DNA of 64,000 nucleotides from Adiantum capillus-veneris (GCA_014529385.2 CM043965.1:18677412-18741411); one strand, 5' to 3'; shown: positions 49,198-63,062, counted from the stretch's first letter. Program-made: numbers and translations. Notes: a model not told the origin generated them from the letters alone.

Positions 49198-50243
49198 TCA
49201 GATCGAGGCTCGGGGGAGCACTGCAGGAGGCTAGAGTCACCAGCTCAAATTGGAGTGAAATTCGACAGGCAAAGATAGGTGTGCTTAGAATTTCATTCTG
49301 AGGTCATCTCGGTCACCGTTCGACTTCGACAAAGTTCTGCGCAGGTCATTTTCGACTACGTGGTCTCAGCGGGTGTAGATCCGACTCTGCAAATTTGGGG
49401 TTTTTGGCCTACGACTGCAGGTGATCAGGATATCGACACTCCCAGAGTGTTGATTTGTGGCTGTCTACACATCGAAGGACGGCTCACAGTTCTTGGAGGC
49501 GTGTCACATACGACACAGGCGCATCTACACACAGACTGTAGGCGACATCCACTAGTTCATCAGGTAGCTTGTGTTTGCTGCTTGATATTCCAGATTTCAT
49601 CCTGACATTGCAGGTACTTCCACATGGGATGTATTGTCAGAGATGATGTATGTCTGTTGAGGGTTTCCTGGCTGTGAGTCACGCAGCAAACAACCGCAGC
49701 GGTTACAGCATACAGTGGGAAATTTGTGGATGTATGACTTTGTGGGAAGTCTGTGTACTGTCAGATTTACTGCAGCCTTTGTTGAGGGTCGAGTGAGGTT
49801 TTATTGAGCTGGGGGATTCTCGAATGTTGAGATCCTTTCGGTGATACAGGTCTTGGAGCGATCCCTCGAGCACCCTTAGATAGGCAGCTAGGATGTATTG
49901 ACTGTGAGTTAGACAGTTGGGATTGCATCTTTGCTTTACTGCCGTTGAGGCATTGTCGCAGTCTATGCTTACAGGACAGTGACAGGACAGTCAGAGACAA
50001 TACAGGTGCAGGACAGGTTTACCCACAGCTTACAGTGTTAGAGAGACAGTGGTTTTTTGAGCTGTTTTTTGGTCTGTTTTTAGTACACCAGAGCCATTTT
50101 ACAAAGGAGACTCTGCCAAAATTTTTGTAGAATCTGAAGCTTTCTTGGTTCATTTGACAGGTTGATATTGGTTCAGAGGTCGGTTTACAGGGGAAACTCT
50201 GCCGAATTTTTCCCAGGAAAGTAAACCACTATGAAGCGTAGCT
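49198..50243 (+). other. Leader of Ty1/copia element
   Basis: About 1 kb between primer site and gag start without a convincing frame. Confidence 0.6.
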
Positions 50244-51056
50244 ATGGCTGGATCACAGGACACTGCTCTTTACAATATCAAGAAGCTGGATGGAACCAAT
50301 TTCCCATTGTGGAAGAAGCAGATTTGGCACGTGTTGGTACAAAAGAAGTAGATAAAACCTATAAATCTCAAGGGGATAAAACTAGAAGATATGGACGAAG
50401 ATGAATGGAACGAAATGGATGAATTGACACTTTCTACCATTATGCTGACTTTGGCAGAAAGCGTTTACTTCAATGTAGCAGACGAGATGTCGGCTTATCA
50501 AGCATGGTTAAAGCTGAGTGATCTTTATGAGAAGCAGAGTGCAGCTTCACAGGTATACTGGCTTAAGAAGCTTCTTGACTTGAAGATGAAAGAAGGGACA
50601 CCTATGTCCAATCATCTGAATAAATTCAACACAATCTATAGTCAGTTGTCAGCTCAAGGTGTCAAGTTTGATGAACCTGTTAGAGCTATGTTCCTGTTGA
50701 TCACATTGCCGGAAAGTTGGGACACTTTTCGCACAGCTTTGAGTAATTCTGCACCTCCAGATGGTTTGAACATAGCAGGTGTAGAAGGAAGTCTATTTAT
50801 TGAAGAAACCAATAGAAAGACAATGGACAAAGGCAAAGGAACAGCCTTAGTTGTCAGGGGAAGGACCAAAGAAAAGTACAAAGGTGGAAAGAGGAATCAG
50901 TCTCGTAGCAAGTCCCGCAGTGCTAAAGGCAAGAGTGACATAGAATGCTACCATTGTGGCAAGAAGGGTCACATGAAAGAGACTGCAGAGAATGGAAAGC
51001 AGAAAAAGGCAAAGAGAAAGATGAAGACCATGGTGAGAAGAACAAGTCCTCAGTGA
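50244..51056 (+). pseudogene. Copia gag (UBN2 type), with one stop and one frameshift
   Basis: From ATG 50244 the frame reads MAGSQDTALYNIKKLDGTNF and PLWKKQIWHVLVQKK, then TAG at 50349 where a Gln codon would fit (QKK-Q-IKP), then on through AYQAWLKLSDLYEKQSAASQ, MKEGTPMSNHLNKFNTIYSQ and RAMFLLITLPESWDTFRTAL. The zinc knuckle starts CYHCGKKGHMK, and one lost base near 50975 moves it out of frame; the other frame supplies RDC and continues into pol. This is a UBN2-type Ty1/copia gag, which forms the element's RNA-packaging particle. Confidence 0.85.
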
Positions 51057-54000
51057 AGATTCAAGAAATAAATGTGACAAACACTGTTGCAGAGGATGAC
51101 AGTCTAGTGTCAGGAGACATCTACTTCTTGAAGAATACAATGGACTCAGCTCTTCTTACAGCATCTGATGGAAATGCACTGAGTGACTGGATTATAGAAT
51201 CAGGGGCATCACTACATGTGTCTCCAAACTAGGAGTGGTTTACTTCTTATGTGACCACCAAAGATCATGTTCGGCTAGGCAATGGGCAGACATGTGAGAT
51301 CTTAGGTGTTGGAGATGTTCAATTGAAGTTTCAGAATGGCTCTTCTTTCACGCTGAAGAATGTGAGACATGTTCCCGCAATTACAAAGAGCTTGATCATC
51401 ATAGGTTTACTTGATGATGCTGGCTACGTCACCACTTTTGGACAGAACATGTGGAAGATATCCAAGGGTTCTATGATAGTAGCACATGGAGTAAATTCTT
51501 GAGGACTTTACATGATTTATGTATCAAATGTCTCTAAAAATGTAATCAATGTAACCAAGCAGCCGAACGTTTCTTTGTGGCATAGCCGGTTAGGACATAT
51601 GTCCAAGAAGGGAATGGAAATCTCGTCTCGTTCTGGTTATTTGCCTGGATTTTCATTTAATGATTTTGAATTCTGTGAACATTGTCTGTATGGTAAGCAA
51701 ACACAACAGCCACATAGGCATAGAAGCAGTAGAAGAGATACACAGTTGGCACTTGTTCATAGTGATTTGTGTGGACCTATGCCTAACCTATCTCTAGGGG
51801 GAGCTTCTTACTTTATGACATTTATAGATGATTACTCGAGGAAAGTATGGGTTTACTTTCTTAAGCACAAGGATGAAGCGTTTAGTGTTTTCAAAACTTT
51901 TGTAACACTTGTGGAGAATCAGAGTGGCAAGAAGCTTAAATGCTTACGCACTGACAATGGTGGAGAGTATGTTTCAAAGGCCTTTCAGGACTTTTGTGAG
52001 TCAAAAGGTATAAAACGTGAACTTACTGCTCCTTACAATCCTCCTCAAAATGGTGTTGCTGAGAGGATGAATAGGACCATACAAGAGAAGGTCAGAAGTA
52101 TGTTGTCTAATGCACAACTGCCAAATGGGTTTTGGGCTGAAGCTGTATCAACATCTGTTCATCTTGTAAATAGATCTCCTAGCAAGGTTTTGCAGAAGGA
52201 TTCAGTGCCAGAGATGGTATGGTCAGGCAAAATGTCCTCATACAAGCATCTCAGAGTCTTTGGCTGTGAGGCATATACTCACGTTCCAAAGGAATTTAGG
52301 AACAAACTTGAGCCAAAGAGTAGAAAGTGCATATTTCTAGGCTATGGTAATTCTGGTGAGATGGGGTATAGACTTTGGGATCCCGAATCCAGAAAGGTTG
52401 TCTGCAGCAATGATTTTCACTTTAATGAATCCAAATATCATTCTAAACTAGAGAGGGTTGAGGAGATTATAAGAGTTGTCTTCCAAGAAGATGGACCTGC
52501 ACGTGCAAGACAAAATGTCAGGGCTCAAGAGGAGCAAGGACAGGATAGAGTGAAACCACGGGTTGTGGCTGAGCTTGAGCCACCTATTGTGCGTAGATCT
52601 GGACGTGTCACGCGACCTTCTGATAGGTTTGTTCCATCTATGAACTATGTCATGTTGACTGATTGCAATGAGCCTTCATGTTACAAGGAAGCAGTGAAAA
52701 TGAAGGACTCTGGGAATTGGCAATTGGCCATGCAGTCAGAGATGACAGCTCTGCATAAAAACAAGACATGGAAGCTAGTTAAATTACCACAGGGCAAAAA
52801 GGATCTACCTTGTAAATGGGTTTACAGGTATAAGATCACCGCTCATGATAGTCATCCAAAGTACAAAGCAAGGCTTGTTGCCAAGGGCTTTAAGCAAGAA
52901 CAAGGCATTGACTTTGATGAAGTCTTCTCTCCGGTGGTCAAGATGACAACATTGAGATGCTTTCTTGCATTGGTTGCCATATTAGATTTGGTGTTGCACC
53001 AAATGGATGTCAAGACAGCGTTCTTGCATGGTGATTGAGATGTGGAAATTTACATGCAGCAGCCAGAAGGGTTTGTTGAGAAAGGCAAGGAAGATTGGGT
53101 ATGCCAGTTGTTAAAGAGTCTTTATGGCTTAAAACAATCACCGAGGGCATGGTACCATAAATTCCACAAGTTTATGCTTTCTCAAGGCTACAAACGTAGT
53201 GAGTTCGATCACTGTCTATATACAAAGAAGGCTAAGGATGGTAATTGGCTGATCCTTATTTTGTATGTGGATGACATGTTGATTGCTGGCAAGCACTTAG
53301 AAGAAATTTCAGCTTTGAAGTCAAAGATGGCAAAATAGTTTGACATGAAAGACATGGGTGAGGCAAGTCATATCCTTGGTATGCGCATTGAGAGAGACAG
53401 ATCAAAGAAGTTGATTTGGTTATCTCAAACAGAGTATATTGACAAGGTTTTGCAACGTTTCAATATGGAGAAGGGAAAGGCACTGAGTGTTCCATTGCCA
53501 CCATATGTGAAACTTAGCAAACGAGATTGTCCCATGTCTGAGGAAGAACATGCTGAAATGGATAAGATTCCATATGTGTCTGCAGTGGGTAGTTTGATGT
53601 ATGCAATGATTGCTACTCGCCCAGACATTGCATTTGCAGTGGGAGTAGTAAGTCGATACATGTCAAACCCAGGTAAGAAACATTGGGAGGCAGTGAAAGG
53701 AATATTGAGATACCTCAAAGCTACAAAGATTATGCGTATATGCTATGGGAGTCAGGATCTAAGTGTAAAGGGTTTTACAGACTCAGATTATGCAGGTGAC
53801 TTAGAAAACTGAAGGTCTACGTCAGGGTATGTCTTTACATTGGCTGGTGGAGCAGTATCATGGCGTTCTAGATTACAAGATTGTGTTACTCAGTCTACTA
53901 CAGAGGCTGAATATGTTGCAGCATCAAAGGCATGCAAAGAATCAATTTGGCTTAATCGACTAGTAACAGATTTGGGAATCAAACAAGAGATGCCTGTGTT

Positions 54001-54223
54001 ATATTGTGATAGTCAAAGTGCTATACAATTGGCTCGCAATCCAGTTTATCACTCAAAGACAAAGCATGTGGATGTGAAGTATCATTTCATCAGGGAAATG
54101 ATCGAGGATAAGCAACTTCAGCTTGTCAAAGTTCACACCACAGAAAATCCTGCTAATCTACTTACAAAAGGACTTCCCTCAGAGAGCTTTGCGCATTTTC
54201 GCAAGCAGTTAGGTGTAGGGTAG
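50945..54223 (+). pseudogene. Copia pol: protease, integrase, reverse transcriptase, RNase H
   Basis: A single frame from about 50975 to TAG 54221-54223 is interrupted by stops at 51230 (TAG), 51500 (TGA), 53036 (TGA), 53336 (TAG) and 53810 (TGA). Protease motif: DWIIESGASLHVS, with Glu in place of the catalytic Asp. Integrase: LWHSRLGHMSKKG...CEHC zinc finger, then HSDLCGPM, LRTDNGGEYVS and PQNGVAERMNRT, an intact DDE triad. RT: LPCKWVYRYKITAHDSHPKY, HQMDVKTAFLHGD, LKSLYGLKQSPRAWYHKF and the intact active site LYVDDMLI. RNase H: KGFTDSDYAGD, STTEAEYVAASKACKE and HVDVKYHFIREM. Domain order PR-INT-RT-RH is diagnostic of Ty1/copia. At least three of the stops sit where Gln or Arg is expected (QFDMKDMG, NRRSTSGY). 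Confidence 0.92.
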
Positions 54224-54298
54224 TACATCACTTCTCTACATCTCTTGTATATTAGCTTGTATAGTAGCTTCTCTCACACTTAAAGTACCACATTGGAC

Positions 54299-54312
54299 TT
54301 TAAGTGGGAGGT
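54299..54312 (+). promoter_or_regulatory. Polypurine tract of Ty1/copia element
   Basis: TTTAAGTGGGAGGT directly precedes the TGTTGGGG start of the 3' LTR. Confidence 0.75.
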
Positions 54313-54504
54313 TGTTGGGGTATAAAGCCCAATGTGGTCGCCCAGGTAAGTGGGCGGGCCGCCAAGTATGTACACATATTCTTTTGTAAAAACCTAATAA
54401 GAACTCACTATGCTCTACACATTACAGTAGAGCGAGTTCACCATATCGTCGTGCTCTTCTTCTCGCACTCTCTCTCACGTCGCACTTCCGCTCGTACTCC
54501 TTCA
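54313..54504 (+). mobile_element. 3' LTR (192 bp) of Ty1/copia element
   Basis: Direct repeat of 48990-49183, ending CTCCTTCA, then GAGAG (54505-54509), the same five bases that precede the 5' LTR. The element spans 48990-54504, about 5.5 kb. Confidence 0.93.
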
Positions 54505-54960
<456 letters not shown>

Positions 54961-56100
54961 CTATAGAGAAGTGACACCTGCATCGAAATGGATGACGATG
55001 GCAACATCAATTTTGGGATTCTCACAAACACGCTCTCTAGCATTCTAGAGAGCAAGATAGGGAGAGAGCTTGTCAATAGTGGGAGGCATTGTTACAACTT
55101 TCCATTAGTAGCAATTCTATGCATTGTTTAGAGAAATTTTGGATTGCCATATGTGTTTTTGCTATCATGTATAGGATTGTGGTATTCTTAAGATTGTGAT
55201 CTTTGTATCTACAAACACATACAGCTCTCTTACACTCACAATGTCTACAAGTTGCAGATCTCTTACATTCATAGGGTCTAAAGTAGCTTGATATAGGTTT
55301 TTGCACCATTTTGGTTCCCATGGGAGTTCTGTGCATATCGATTATGTGTATGTTGGCAAGGATTTTGTGATGTGAGGTCTATTGATCGTGTTTACTCCCT
55401 GTTGTCATAGCTAATGGGTTTGTAAAAGTGAGCCATGTTAGCACCGTCTTGCTTGTTGTGGGAAACAAGAGAGACAAGATGGACGGCACCAAGCAAAAAG
55501 CTCAAATTAAACTTAGATTACTTAAAATTGACACCTTGAATGCCTTGAGCTACTAACAATTAACCAAACTGGGATTCCTTCATAAATCTTGGTAGTTAAT
55601 GGTATTGTTAGAGAAATTCTCAAGCTTGTGAGAGCTCAATCCTCCCAGGAATAATCCTGAGGGAGAAAAAATTAACCCTGGCTACACTTGAAAGCTTATC
55701 CATCTCAAGTTTGCTTACTATTAGAGCTTAAAAGCTACTACTCATTTGCCTAGGTCAAGAGAAAGAGAGCCCAATTGCAATTTGTTTGGTTTCTCCTCTC
55801 TTGACAAGTCCAAGAGTAAGCAAACTTGAGAGGGAGAGCTCCTTCTCTTCTTCTTGTTCTTCTTATCTGCTCCTAAATGAGAGTGGGTGAGTTGGAGAGA
55901 GAAATCTTTGTCTCCTTTGCATTGTTTGCTTCTCTCACTTCACACCAAGGTCGAGTCGAGCTCCCTTGATTTGTTCCTTTCCTTCAATGTCATTAGGAGA
56001 GAAAGAGACTACAAGATTGATCTCCCCCAATTCCCATAGCTTTCTTCTGTGTCATGGTAGAGAGCAAGAGAGATCTAAAAGCCGAGATTTTTCTCCTTAA
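54961..56100. other. Unassigned DNA
   Basis: No coding frame, LTR or terminal repeat that I can support. Confidence 0.4.
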
Positions 56101-56102
56101 GT

Positions 56103-56208
<106 letters not shown>

Positions 56209-56347
56209 ATCAAGATCCCCCCCTCCCCACCCCACTTCATATCCTTCACAATACGCCCTTTTTATTTATTAAAACTCCCCTTCAATGTCCCCCCCACAAT
56301 CAATCTCATGGCACCTTGATTGATGTGGCAGGTGGGTAGGTGAGGGT

Positions 56348-56657
56348 GCACCAAAACCGGTGGTTGTAGAGCCAATCTAAAGTTCCCTGGCCTGCCTTCC
56401 ATCTTTTGCTTCATGGGTGGGCTTGTTAAAGCTCCCTACTGCTTGCCACAAGCTCCCCCCCCCCCCCCCCCACAACATTGTATGCTCGCTGTCAACACTC
56501 CATGCCAAAACCTGAGCTTGTGGCACCAAAACCGGTGGTTGTAGAGCCAATCTAAAGTTCCCTGGCCTGCCTTCCATCTTTTGCTTCATGGGTGGGCTTG
56601 TTAAAGCTCCCTACTGCTTGCCACAAGCTCCCCCCCCCCCCACAACATTGTATGAAG
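56348..56657. repeat. Tandem duplication, period 175 bp, with C-runs
   Basis: CACCAAAACCGGTGGTTGTA starts at 56349 and 56524. Each copy ends in a C homopolymer of different length (about 17 near 56455-56471 and about 12 near 56630-56641) followed by CACAACATTGTATG. The flanking identity is high, so the duplication is young. Confidence 0.9.
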
Positions 56658-56892
56658 TTATTTTCTTGAGTATGTTTTCATTCATATTACACATTCAGAG
56701 GTAGCACTTGTCCTCCACTATAAGTCATTAGGTGCCTCTGCATGCATTCTCGCTTATGGATTAAACTCCATGCTAGATCAAGTGTTGAAAACTCCTCCCC
56801 TATGAAAACGCTTCTGTAACTCTGATGTATATTGAAACTGTATAGAAGTGTAGATTGTATATTTTTTGCATAGATTGGAGGGGTATCTCTCA

Positions 56893-56905
56893 CCTAGTAT
56901 CAGAG
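56893..56905 (+). promoter_or_regulatory. Possible remnant primer-binding site
   Basis: TAGTATCAGAGCC resembles the initiator tRNA-Met primer site (TGGTATCAGAGC) with one change, and ATCTCTCA just before it could be an LTR end. No matching second LTR or gag was found. Confidence 0.25.
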
Positions 56906-59900
56906 CCAAAGGTTAGGTGGATAGCCTAAAACTTGGTACTAGTCTGGTTAGTCATGCATCATGTACGCATTCATGCATGCTATTTGAGAAAGAATATTGT
57001 ATTCACGATGCATTTATGAGTGACAGTGGTTGGTGAAACTTGTTTGAATTGTCTTTTTGTGTGGAGTGGTAAAGTGATTGAAGTGAAATATACATGTATT
57101 AATAACTTCTTTGAATGTTTTAACAAATGGTTCCTAAGGTGACGTTAAATACTTTAGCAAGGGGAACAAGGTTTTGGCCATAGTGTTAAACAATATGGGA
57201 ACACATCTATTAATAAATGGGAGGGAACTCTAATCTATAGATTGGGACCAAAGCCTTTGCAATGCCAAGAACCATGACTTGTTGGAAGAGTGTTGACTAT
57301 AATAACCTTACTTGTCATCAAGAGGCCTTCCACTAATTCTTTATCTACAATGATGATAATCAAAGGGATTGGTTTGCGAGCACCATACTACCTCAACTTA
57401 GGATAAGGCTAGGCCTAAAGGATATGTACTATTACTTGGAAACGTGTCACAAATGTTCCGGATTGCTGAGATTTTTAAGAAGCTTGAAGCACTTGCAGCC
57501 ATTATAGGCAAAGAGAGACTAGATAATAACTATAGACCACAATGTTGTATGAGAGGCCTAAGAGAATATCCAGTTATGAGAGTTAAAAGAGTACCTAGAG
57601 AGTTAGCCCCAAAGAGTCAATAATGTTGTAAGAATCCGAGGATTCCAACAAACTAAGGGAACCAAATACAGTTTCATTAGAGGACTCCAAAGAACAAAGG
57701 GAATCAAATGATAGTGCATCTCACTGTTCTGACAAAGCCAGGAAATTAGCTGATGGTTCATCAGAGAATTTTGATGATTAATATTGAAATGCCAGCGGAC
57801 ATGGGAGGCCAGCAAGGCTACCAACAGGTCCCAGGGCACAAGAAAAGAATATAAAGGGAATCAACTTGTAGATCATAGAATTCCAAAGAGCTAGATTGAG
57901 GTGCCAAGGACAGGTGAGGTCAGCAGGGCTACCAATAGGTCATGGGGCATAGAAAAAAAGAACAGAAAGATAAGCTACCTCAAAATCCCAAAAGTCCAAC
58001 TCCCATGTTTCCCAAAAAAGAAAGCTATGTATATACTCTTGGTATGAATTTAGAGGAGTATGCAAACAAGGTCAAGCAAATACATATGCTTGCCTAGGAT
58101 CTAATCCCCAACATCAACAAAAAATGTTTGGGGGTGCTGCATCGGACCTGTAGCATAGAAATAATTGTTCAAACATAAATATCTACTGAGGTTGTAATTG
58201 ACATGTCTAATGTATGGAAGCAATTTTGCAAATGAATGTGGGAGAAAAACACAAATGCCAAATGATATCATATAACCACCTTACTTATGCACGAGAGGAT
58301 CAAATCTCTAACACGCATGGATACATGATCTCTAGCCTAGACTCAATAAAAGAGGACACAAAAAACCTAAATAATACTCGTGAATATTGAATGTCAATTG
58401 GTTATTGAAAAGTCCCGAGTACACTTTTGTGTGGTGATATCTTAGTATCTACTTGTGCCTTGTTCTCCAAGATCATTTCTACCAAAGTAAATATCTCTTT
58501 CATGTGAAGTACACATCACTTTTTTTTTCATGAGTGAACTACATGAGCTTATGTGTCTAGGATGCCATGAAACTTTAGTTGGTCCTATAGTCATCTAGCA
58601 CACTAAGATACACCCTAGGTGTGATTGTTCCTCAATTTGGCCCTCAGTGACCAAGATACATACAATTTGTAAAAATATTCGTGCGTGATTGTGAGTTGAG
58701 TTTTGTTCTGTCACTATGCGCTACATTCTTTTTTTCCAAAAAAGAATGTTGGCTCATTTCACCCCATAAATACACCACAAACTTGAATTAATCACACCAA
58801 AGAAAGATATATAGATCATCTATACATACTTAAATTTGTTTTGCCACATATTTGATATGAATCTTGGCAACTCTTTCTTTGAGGAAGAAAATAGATTCTT
58901 GGCAAGGCACTCCTACTTTATCAACCTCAAGCTTATGCAAAGAGCTCGCTACAAGAATGTCATAGCCACATGCAAATTTTGCAACAATAGAATTGACATT
59001 ACAAATCAAAAATCAAACCACAAATAAAGCCAAAGGACAAGCTATATGAAATAATTCCCAGTGTAATGCTAGTCACCGAAAGGTGTATTTAAATTGTCAT
59101 TGTGTGGCTTCATACTTGAAAAGGACTCAACTATGCTACACCAACAATAACAGCAAGTGTTTGAATTTCATGAAGAGCTTTAAAATAATTTATACATGTT
59201 AACACTAGTCTCTTGCCAAGCCAAAAGTAAGGAAACATACCTTTGAATACTTGCCACCATGTAGATTTGCCTTTCTATAACATAATTATTTTGTTTGCTA
59301 CCTCTGGAATAATCTAACTAAAGTCTTCTTTGACATATGCATTGTATTATTCATCAATGTGGGGAAAGCATAGTAGATGGTATGCATGTGAGTAGGGAAA
59401 TCAAAATAGTCCAACAAAGAGGGCAAAAAATCAAAGTCCGTCACTTCCAATCATTGAGCCCCTAAAAGTAAATTTTGAGATTATTCTAATTTCAGTATCT
59501 CAAACTTTAATTATATGCAATAAAAAGTATTAGCTCATCTACTCATCCATTAAAAATATAAAAAACATCGAATAATAATTGCTCAAAACAACAAAATGTG
59601 TGAAGGTTGATTTATAATACCAAATTGTTATTCTATTCACATTCCATAACAATGGTATAGAGTTTATTGACCAAGGTGGTATAGAGTTTGTGGACATTAC
59701 CTACATGAAGAGGTTAGGAACCAATGTTTCAGCCCATGTAGAGTTTTCTTGTAGATTGATGATAAAAGGACATTTGTGTAGAAATTATGTTTGGGCACAA
59801 TGATATATCGGTAGCTTTGCAAGTTCTTTAATGGGATGTAAGAGTATATTATCTATCTGCTATACAACTATAAAACTCTTTCTTGGGAGAGTTCAATCTT

Positions 59901-60260
59901 CTGCTCAAACAAAGTCTTCTATCTGATTCTTAGAGCTCATTCAATAAACTCAGAGAGTTTGAGCTTTTAGTCTAAGCTCATAAATGCTTACAAGTGCATC
60001 ATAATGCTCTTCAAGTGAGAATGCTTATTGAAAATGGTTTTGAGACTTTTCCTAAGTGTAGTTTTTTAATAAGAAGAGTATTCTTGAAATGCGCTTTAGA
60101 TTCCAACTTTAGTTGGGATATACAGCTAAGATATAGGAGTGATGAGATAGTTGATCTTACTGTTCTTTGATTGTTGCTTGTACCAGTTTTACTATTGCAT
60201 CAGTGTGTCTGACATTAGGAGAAGGATTTGGTCTAGGTGGTAAGGCATTTCTCTTAAAAG
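56906..60260. other. AT-rich unassigned DNA
   Basis: No convincing frames. Near 57620-57720 and 57780-57960 short phrases repeat (for example GGCCAGCAAGGCTACCAACAGG and GGTCAGCAGGGCTACCAATAGG), suggesting small degraded duplications. Confidence 0.45.
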
Positions 60261-60269
60261 GAGGATTTC

Positions 60270-60699
60270 CTAGATGAAAGTTCCTTTGAGCTTGTTAATT
60301 TGGTCATTGTTGAGGATTAAAGTTACCTTGTTGTCAGGTACCCAAATAAGAATAAGAACTAAAGTAACTAGAAAATTGGCTTCTTGAATGAAGAATCTTA
60401 GGGAGCAAAGGACATTTACTACTTCAATGATTTGGGTCCATGCAAATGTAGCATAGCCTTTCCTTCCTGGCTTTCTCTCTCCAAAAGATGTCATTAAGAT
60501 CCATACACGTTATTGAGATTTCTCGTTCAATCCTAACCTTCTTAGATTCCTTGTTAGGGTTGAAATCGGTTTTATGCTTAGGTTGAGAATTCACTTCATT
60601 TTCAGTGGGCTTACTAGCTTCCATTACATCAATAAAAATAGTAGGACATAATGCTTGAAGTTTCTCCTTCAAAGGAGAATGTAATCCAGATACAAACAT
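60270..60699 (-). pseudogene. Gypsy-type gag fragment with zinc knuckle
   Basis: A minus-strand frame reads FVSGLHSPLKEKLQALCPTI, then a charged linker, then FWREKARKERLCYICMDPNH, a stop and SSKCPLL. The CX2CX4H(X4)C spacing is that of a gag zinc knuckle, with a TGA replacing the residue after His. Upstream and downstream sequence is decayed and no LTRs were found. Confidence 0.55.
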
Positions 60700-60969
60700 A
60701 CAACCTTCACTTCTTGAGTTATGCCTCTAGGAGCATACCTAACTAGGGTAAGAAAGTGTTGATAGTATACCTCAAGGTCCATCGTCCCTTGATTACTATC
60801 CACCAAGAACTCATTCATCCTATTAGGATGATAAGTCTTGTTTTGATAGTTTTTACAGACCTGAGAGTTGTTGATATATGCCCAGGTTATATTAGCTGGA
60901 GCGATATGATTCTCTTGGCAAATGATCTTTCCACCATCGTTTGGCCGTCTTTTCTAGTTTGAACCTAGC

Positions 60970-62223
60970 TATAGTAGCCTTGTTCTCAATTAAGACTAGG
61001 TGTGATCAAAATAGTCATCCATCTAATCTTCAAGTACTTTGCCAACATCTTTGTCTTCCCCACTAAAGTTACCAGGTTGGGACTTTTGAAAGGTGTAGAG
61101 GATCCATTAGTGCTTCTCAAAGGCATTTTAGCAGTTTAACTAGCAAATAAAACGAGTTTATAGAAATAGCTTAAATTTCCAAGAATATCTACACAAAATC
61201 AAGTAATTATGAACTTGTCTATGAACTTGCCTTCCAAATATAAGATTTCAAGCACAATTCTTACATTAAGGATGCCATGAGTATCACTTCAAGTATAGTG
61301 CCCACCAATGTGCTTCCACAAGATATCTTTTTGGTTGGGATTAAGAGAATCATCAAGATGTTCATGAGGTTCTCAAGCACTTAACTTAGATCTTATGTGA
61401 CCTTTATACAATTATCTTAAAGCTGTTATTCTGATAATTTAGCTGTATTACTTCTCAAGACTATGTTCGTTACTTCATCTTTTTGGTCCACAATTAAGTA
61501 AAGTAGGGTTGAATCATGCATACAAGAAGTCTTTTAGGTTCTAAAATTTTCTTTAAAATGGGAAACCACTCATGCAAGCTATGTAATTTCAATAATTTAT
61601 TTTCAAATCAACATGGATTATGTGTACGACCTAAGTCAAAGCTCTTAGGATCACCCCATATGAAGAGCTTTGATACTAGCTAAGAGGTCCCGACACTGGG
61701 GGGTGTGTGTAGGATCAAGAGAACAAGAATGATGGTATTTTCATCCTCGATTCTTTTCAATTGGCTAGAGCACACAATGGAAAAACTTGGGGAGAAGACT
61801 CTCGTGCCCAATCTACAAGCCGAGGAATAGACTTGAAGTGGACTGCACCGAAAGGTACCTAGCTTCCTAGTGTTGCTCTTGTATGTTTGGAATGTCTCAA
61901 ATTTTTAATGCTAGATTTTGAGTCTCATGCTTGATTGTGCACAACGTACGTGAATTTGGCGAGTGGTGAGTTACATTCCAAAATTTTCCACTTAGATTGC
62001 TAGGCTATATTTTTGAGAGTTCATACGAGTCGTTTGGAAGCCAAAACTCTGCAAAAGTCTTTTGGCATTATAGTGTTGTCTATGTACTTACACTCCCAAC
62101 ACCAAACAAGGTATAGGAAAGCAACCCTTTGATATTTGATTGTTGGGGAGTGCTCTACACGTGGAATGGGGCTTTATGTCAACCAATTTGTTGGCAAATG
62201 CATGCTTCCTTCTCAACATGCCA
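60970..62223. other. Unassigned DNA
   Basis: No recognisable frame or element end. Confidence 0.4.
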
Positions 62224-62458
62224 CATTTAGGTCCATCATGATTCATTGACACATCATGGCTACTTTTCTATGGATTCATTGACTCATGGTTCACAAGGTG
62301 ATCACTTGTTTTTCCCCTAGAATTAAGACCAGAGTATATCATCACAATCAAGATAGTGCACAATGCTAACCATCCATGAATGGTACTAGCACTTATCCAA
62401 CATTACTAACATCCCATTGCAATAAGAAATATGAAAATTAGTTTCAACTTGAACCTGA
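62224..62458. repeat. Direct repeat of 235 bp, copy 1
   Basis: CATTTAGGTCCATCATGATT through CTTCAACTTGAACCTG recurs at 62828-63062 with few differences (offset 604). Confidence 0.88.
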
Positions 62459-62652
62459 GAAAACTCCACCATCAATGATGTCTTCTCTTGTTGAATTTGA
62501 GTGATCTCTGCAAATCAATCCATTTTTTGTAGCCATATTCAAATACCTTGCTTTCTTTAATTCCAAAGAAATTTTGGTAAGAGGCATGTATGCCTCAAGG
62601 AAGGAGGTAAGAGGCATGTATGTAATGCAAAGCATGTATGCCTCATGCAAGG

Positions 62653-62835
62653 GGGTAAGAGGGAAATCCCATGACTAGGATTATCCCTACAGACTCCTTC
62701 TTGAGCCTATCCATGGAAAATACTATAGAATATGAGCCATTTAGGTAAGAGGGCAATCCCATGACTAGGATCATCCCTACAAAGTCCTCCTTGAACCTAA
62801 CCATGGAAAATACTATAAAATATAAGCCATTTAGG
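62653..62835. repeat. Tandem duplication, 2 copies of about 92 bp
   Basis: GTAAGAGGGAAATCCCATGA with CATGGAAAATACTATA recurs at 62653 and 62744. Each copy ends in CATTTAGG, the string that starts the 235-bp repeat. Confidence 0.85.
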
Positions 62836-63062
62836 TCCATCATGATTCATTGACACATCATGGCTAGTTTTCTATGGACTCATTGACTCGTGGTTCACAA
62901 GGTAATCATTTGTTTTTTCCCTAGAATTAAAACTAGAGTATATCATCACAATCAAGATAGTGCACAATGCTAACCATCCATGAATGGTACTAGCACTTAT
63001 CCAGCTTTACTAACATCCCATTGCAATAAGAAATATGAAAATTAGCTTCAACTTGAACCTGT
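62828..63062. repeat. Direct repeat of 235 bp, copy 2
   Basis: Second copy of 62224-62458; it follows the 92-bp tandem repeats without a gap. Confidence 0.88.

Noticed and set aside
56893-60699. A further full LTR element from the primer-like site at 56893 to the gag scrap near 60.5 kb
   Set aside because: The gag scrap is on the opposite strand, and no LTR pair could be seen, so the two are not joined.
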